Assembly (NCBI GenBank): GCA_036897095.1 | Contig: JAYMSP010001716.1 | Location: forward strand, 1 to 29,436 | Length of the DNA stretch: 29,436 bases | Direction: 5' to 3' | Origin: Plantago elongata | Lineage: Eukaryota > Streptophyta > Magnoliopsida > Lamiales > Plantaginaceae | Shown here: piece after piece, positions 26,909 through 29,436 of the stretch | Position numbering within the stretch: position 1 is the stretch's first letter | Layout of the letters: each line of letters starts with the position of its first letter | The notes under the pieces: model-generated | Seen by the model: the letters and a program-made list of their open reading frames with translations, nothing else | What the model was told of the DNA's origin: nothing | The model's database searches: none | Translations under genes and position numbers: made by a program

Positions 26909-27334
26909 GCTGCCTCCCCAAATTCTACCAGTTTTCTCTGTTCCGATCACACCCACTGTTCGATCTCTTTCTTCCCAAACAGAACGCAAACTGCCCGAAT
27001 TTGTTCTCCCTTCTAATCGAACCTACTGTTCGATTAGCTTCTTGTTTTCTTTCCACCACCGTGGGCTATGTTCCTTCTCGCTATCAAATAGCAATATCTT
27101 CACGAAAGGACTTACGCGCATACTCTTTGATGATTTTCGTGACAGATAGCTTCGACTGCGGGGGTGTGTTAGACTATGTAATTGTATTAGTTTCCTGATT
27201 AGATTAGTCTTTTATATTATAGAACTCTAGTTGGATTAGTTTCCTGATTAGATTAGTCTTTAGATTATAGCTTCTTGTACTTGTATATATACCCCTTCTA
27301 ATTCTATGAATAGACAGGGAAAATAGTTCTTTCA

Positions 27335-27339
27335 GTAGC
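27335..27339. repeat. TRIM target site duplication, right copy (GTAGC)
   Basis: It is identical to 26064-26068 and follows the last base of the 3' LTR. Confidence 0.93.
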
Positions 27340-27535
27340 TAATCTAACCGCTCAAATAAACTAACAACTAGTCTGCTAATGTACAAGTTATGTTAATGTA
27401 CAAGACTTGTGTTTCTATTTAAAATAGAAAACGTAATACTCGAGAAACATGCTTTGCTCTTCGTTCCTTTGTATTGCTTGTATTTTCATATTTCCAGCTT
27501 CTTGATCGATTTCCTGTGCATAGCTTTAATACCCC
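27340..27535 (-). repeat. Probable proximal half of the copia 3' LTR
   Basis: On the minus strand the copia RNase H frame runs into GAGTGGGGTATTAAAG near 27526-27541, a worn version of the polypurine tract plus LTR start seen in plant copia elements (GAGGGGGAGTGTTAAAG type). The following sequence continues, without coding, to the TRIM insertion point at 27339. Confidence 0.5.
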
Positions 27536-28773
27536 ACTCAAGATGTGCATGAATATTCAAAAGGCGCATCTTGAAACTGAATGAAGCAAACAAGTCCAAG
27601 CCTAGGGGTTTTGTAAATATATCAACAATATTCGGAGCTGTAGGAATATGAATGATCTTTATAATGCCTTGTTGAAGCTTTTCTCTTGTGAAGTGATAGT
27701 CGATCTGAATATTCTTTGTTTTCTCATGTAACATTGGATTTTGTGATATACAGAGTGCACTTTTAGAGTCAATGTATATAGCAGCTGGATCATGTTGAGG
27801 AAAACCAAGATCTTTGAGCAAATAAAGAAGCCATTGTACTTCACATGTAGTGTAAGTCAATGCCCTGTATTCAGCCTCTGCTGATGATTGACTCACTATA
27901 AGCTGTTTTTTTAGACTTCCATGAGATTAGTGAATCACCTAAGTATATACCAAAAACCATTGATACTCCTCTTGGTTTCTGGACACCTTGCCCAATCACT
28001 AGAATGGTTCAAAGAAGGAGGCAATTGTACTTCATAAACCTGTAAATGAGCAGGTGTTGATTTTGTTCTAGTAGATTTTCTCTGAATTTCTTCTATTGGC
28101 TGAACATCATCCTGAAGCACTGAATGTTTGTGAAGATGTGATATGTTGCAGAGAATCATGTCTGTCAACTGCTGTGTAGTCTAGTAACTCATCTTCTAGG
28201 ACCTGATGAACAATGTCAGGTGGAGTAGAAGATATAATAGGATCTATGACAAGAGAAACAACACTAGTAGGATCCAAAGAATGAGGAGAATCAGGGAAAA
28301 TGTCAGAACAAGAACTGACATGCTTAGAAATTGAATTTTCCAGTTTAAAAGGAGATATGTGTTCATAAAATTTGACATCTCTAGAGATGATGATTTTGTG
28401 AGTTTGTAAATCCAGTAATTTGTAGCATTTTACATCCAAGGGATATCCTATGAAAACATACTTTTTTGCCCTATAATCAAACTTAGTCCTGATTTCTTTA
28501 ATAGTACCACAAAAACACAAGTAACCAAACACTCGAATGTGATCATAAGAGGCAGGCTTGCCATGTAATGTTTCAAAAGGCTTGTTGCCCAAAATCTCAG
28601 TAGGTAATCAATTGACAATGTGTGCTGCAGTGAGTACACAATTACTCTAGTAAGATAGAGGGACATGAGAGTTAAACATGAGAGGCCATGTCAACTTGTA
28701 ATAAGTGCTGGTGTTTGCGTTCTACAACAACATTTTGTTGAGGAATATAAACACAAGATAATTGATGTAAAAT

Positions 28774-28785
28774 ACCATTTGTAGC
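28774..28785. repeat. SINE target site duplication, left copy
   Basis: ACCATTTGTAGC precedes the SINE and recurs with one mismatch (ACCATTAGTAGC) after its A tail at 28881-28892. Removing the insertion with one copy restores the copia integrase reading frame on the minus strand. Confidence 0.8.
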
Positions 28786-28880
28786 GACAATGAAGTGCAT
28801 CTCAGTTGGTAATACGTTTCACCTCCAATCAATAGGTCGGAGGTTCGAGTCATCCTTTAACCGTTTCAAAAAAAAAAATC
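28786..28880 (+). mobile_element. tRNA-derived SINE inserted in copia integrase
   Basis: A 95-base element with an RNA polymerase III A-box-like region (GCATCTCAGTTGGTA, about 28797-28811), a near-consensus B box (GGTTCGAGTCA, 28842-28852) and an 11-base A tail (28868-28878). It is flanked by a 12-base target duplication with one mismatch. It lies opposite in orientation to the host copia. The short body has no long tRNA-unrelated part. It might be a truncated copy, and its family was not identified. Confidence 0.83.
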
Positions 28881-28892
28881 ACCATTAGTAGC
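28881..28892. repeat. SINE target site duplication, right copy
   Basis: ACCATTAGTAGC, eleven of twelve bases equal to 28774-28785. Confidence 0.8.
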
Positions 28893-29025
28893 ATAAAAAT
28901 CATGTAACAAAAATTTCATGCCATTGTCACTACGAATAAACTTAATACCTACATGAAACTGAGTTTTAACAAGGCATAAAAATTTGTTAAATAATTTTTC
29001 AACTAAGATTTGACTTTTGTTGGTC

Positions 29026-29436
29026 CAGATAACGGCAAAGGTAAAAGACTAGGGGGTGGGTGAATAGTCTTTTAAAACTTTTGTGGATAAACAGTATTTT
29101 TCAGAAACCTTGGGGGTTTCTGATACTTAGATTCAGAGAGCGGAAGACTTTAAGCAATAGATAAACGTTAATGTGCTTTGCAGTAATAATGTATGAGTGT
29201 GTGTTTCTAGAATGTAAATGCAGTAAGTAAATAACAAAACAACTTATAGTGATTTCTGGAGGTGTCGTAATCCTCCAACTAGTCCACTTCGGCTTTTCTG
29301 AGACCTAGAATCCACTAAAACAGACAATTGGTTCACCTTACAATGTATCATATTCTAAGACCCATACAAACAAATGGTTCCCAACCAAATGTCCCCCCTG
29401 AGTTATTCCCTAGCTTCTAAAGCCAAGTACTTCTTG
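29026..29436. other. Unclassified dispersed-repeat-like sequence at the window end
   Basis: The copia integrase similarity stops at about 29025 and a new sequence begins, with AGACTAGGGGGTGGGTGAAT near 29047-29066. No open frame or terminal motif was seen. It is probably part of another retroelement continuing beyond the window; this rests only on the abrupt change. Confidence 0.35.

Larger units (their letters stand above)
26069..27334 (+). mobile_element. Complete TRIM (terminal-repeat retrotransposon in miniature)
   Basis: The element is 1266 bases. The 5' LTR is 26069-26237 (169 bases) and the 3' LTR is 27167-27334 (168 bases). Both start TGTTAGACTATGTAATTG, end AGTTCTTTCA and differ at only a few positions, so insertion is fairly recent. 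TGGTATCAGAGCC at 26238-26250 is the primer-binding site for initiator methionine tRNA. CTGCGGGGGTG at 27156-27166 is the polypurine tract. A perfect 5-base target duplication GTAGC flanks it. The 929-base interior has no gag or pol, so it depended on another element's enzymes. Unusually, the interior carries an inverted copy of the element's own leader and an inverted piece of its LTR. Confidence 0.93.
27486..29025 (-). pseudogene. Ty1-copia polyprotein relic, minus strand, with RT deleted
   Basis: Reading leftward from about 29025: integrase core (KTQFHVGIKFIRSDNGMKFL, then HDFYATNG), interrupted by a SINE. It then resumes as ILHQLSCVYIPQQN and VERKHQHLLQ. The integrase C-terminal region follows at 28592-28107 (GNKPFETLHGKPASYDHIRV, VFIGYPLDVKCYKLLDL). 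The linker, ending near LQVYEVQLPPSLN, is joined directly at about 27995 to the RNase H start SDWARCPETKRS. RNase H continues to 27486 (SQSSAEAEYRALTYTTCEV, IYIDSKSALCI, IVDIFTKPLG). The whole reverse transcriptase, some 230 residues or more, is missing, so it cannot be active. A frameshift follows the RNase H start near 27950. The upstream side is cut off near 29025 by another repeat, so gag and protease are absent. Confidence 0.88.

Overview
This window is nuclear DNA of a flowering plant, most likely a eudicot. The genes are intron-rich with GT-AG junctions and AT-rich introns, and the gene families (HDEL-tailed BiP, ankyrin-type acyl-CoA-binding protein, NCL-type exchanger with EF-hands) are plant types. 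The spacers hold plant transposons: Ty1-copia, a miniature LTR element (TRIM), a CACTA end, a Stowaway-like MITE and a tRNA-derived SINE. The species cannot be named from the sequence alone. Family names come from reading the conserved motifs; no search was run.

Layout. 1-866 is the upstream region and promoter of a BiP gene, with three exact copies of the ER-stress element ATTGGTCCACG and a TATA box. 867-4839 (+) is BiP, the ER-lumen HSP70, in eight exons giving 668 residues. 5532-5829 is a decayed RNase H domain. 6775-11276 (-) is a membrane-anchored acyl-CoA-binding protein with ankyrin repeats, six exons and 342 residues, carrying a MITE and a small tandem duplication in its introns. 12187-14939 joins one CACTA transposon end to an intron-containing copy of ribosomal protein L3; that copy lacks its first exon and has an in-frame stop, so it is called a pseudogene. 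16340-22526 is a retrotransposon block: a broken copia on the minus strand, then a heavily deleted copia on the plus strand with a probable 3' LTR. 22744-25033 (-) is an NCL-type Na+/Ca2+ exchanger with EF-hands, seven exons and 578 residues. 25970-29436 is a nest of repeats: a copia relic on the minus strand, a complete TRIM (26069-27334, target duplication GTAGC) probably inside its LTR, a SINE inside its integrase, and an unclassified repeat at the window end.

The three intact genes are unrelated in function (ER protein folding, acyl-CoA binding and transport, cation homeostasis) and do not form a cluster. The most notable points are the RPL3 fragment beside a CACTA end (a possible gene-capturing Pack-CACTA), the TRIM that carries an inverted copy of its own leader, and the three-fold ER-stress element at BiP. 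No clearly new biological system was found.
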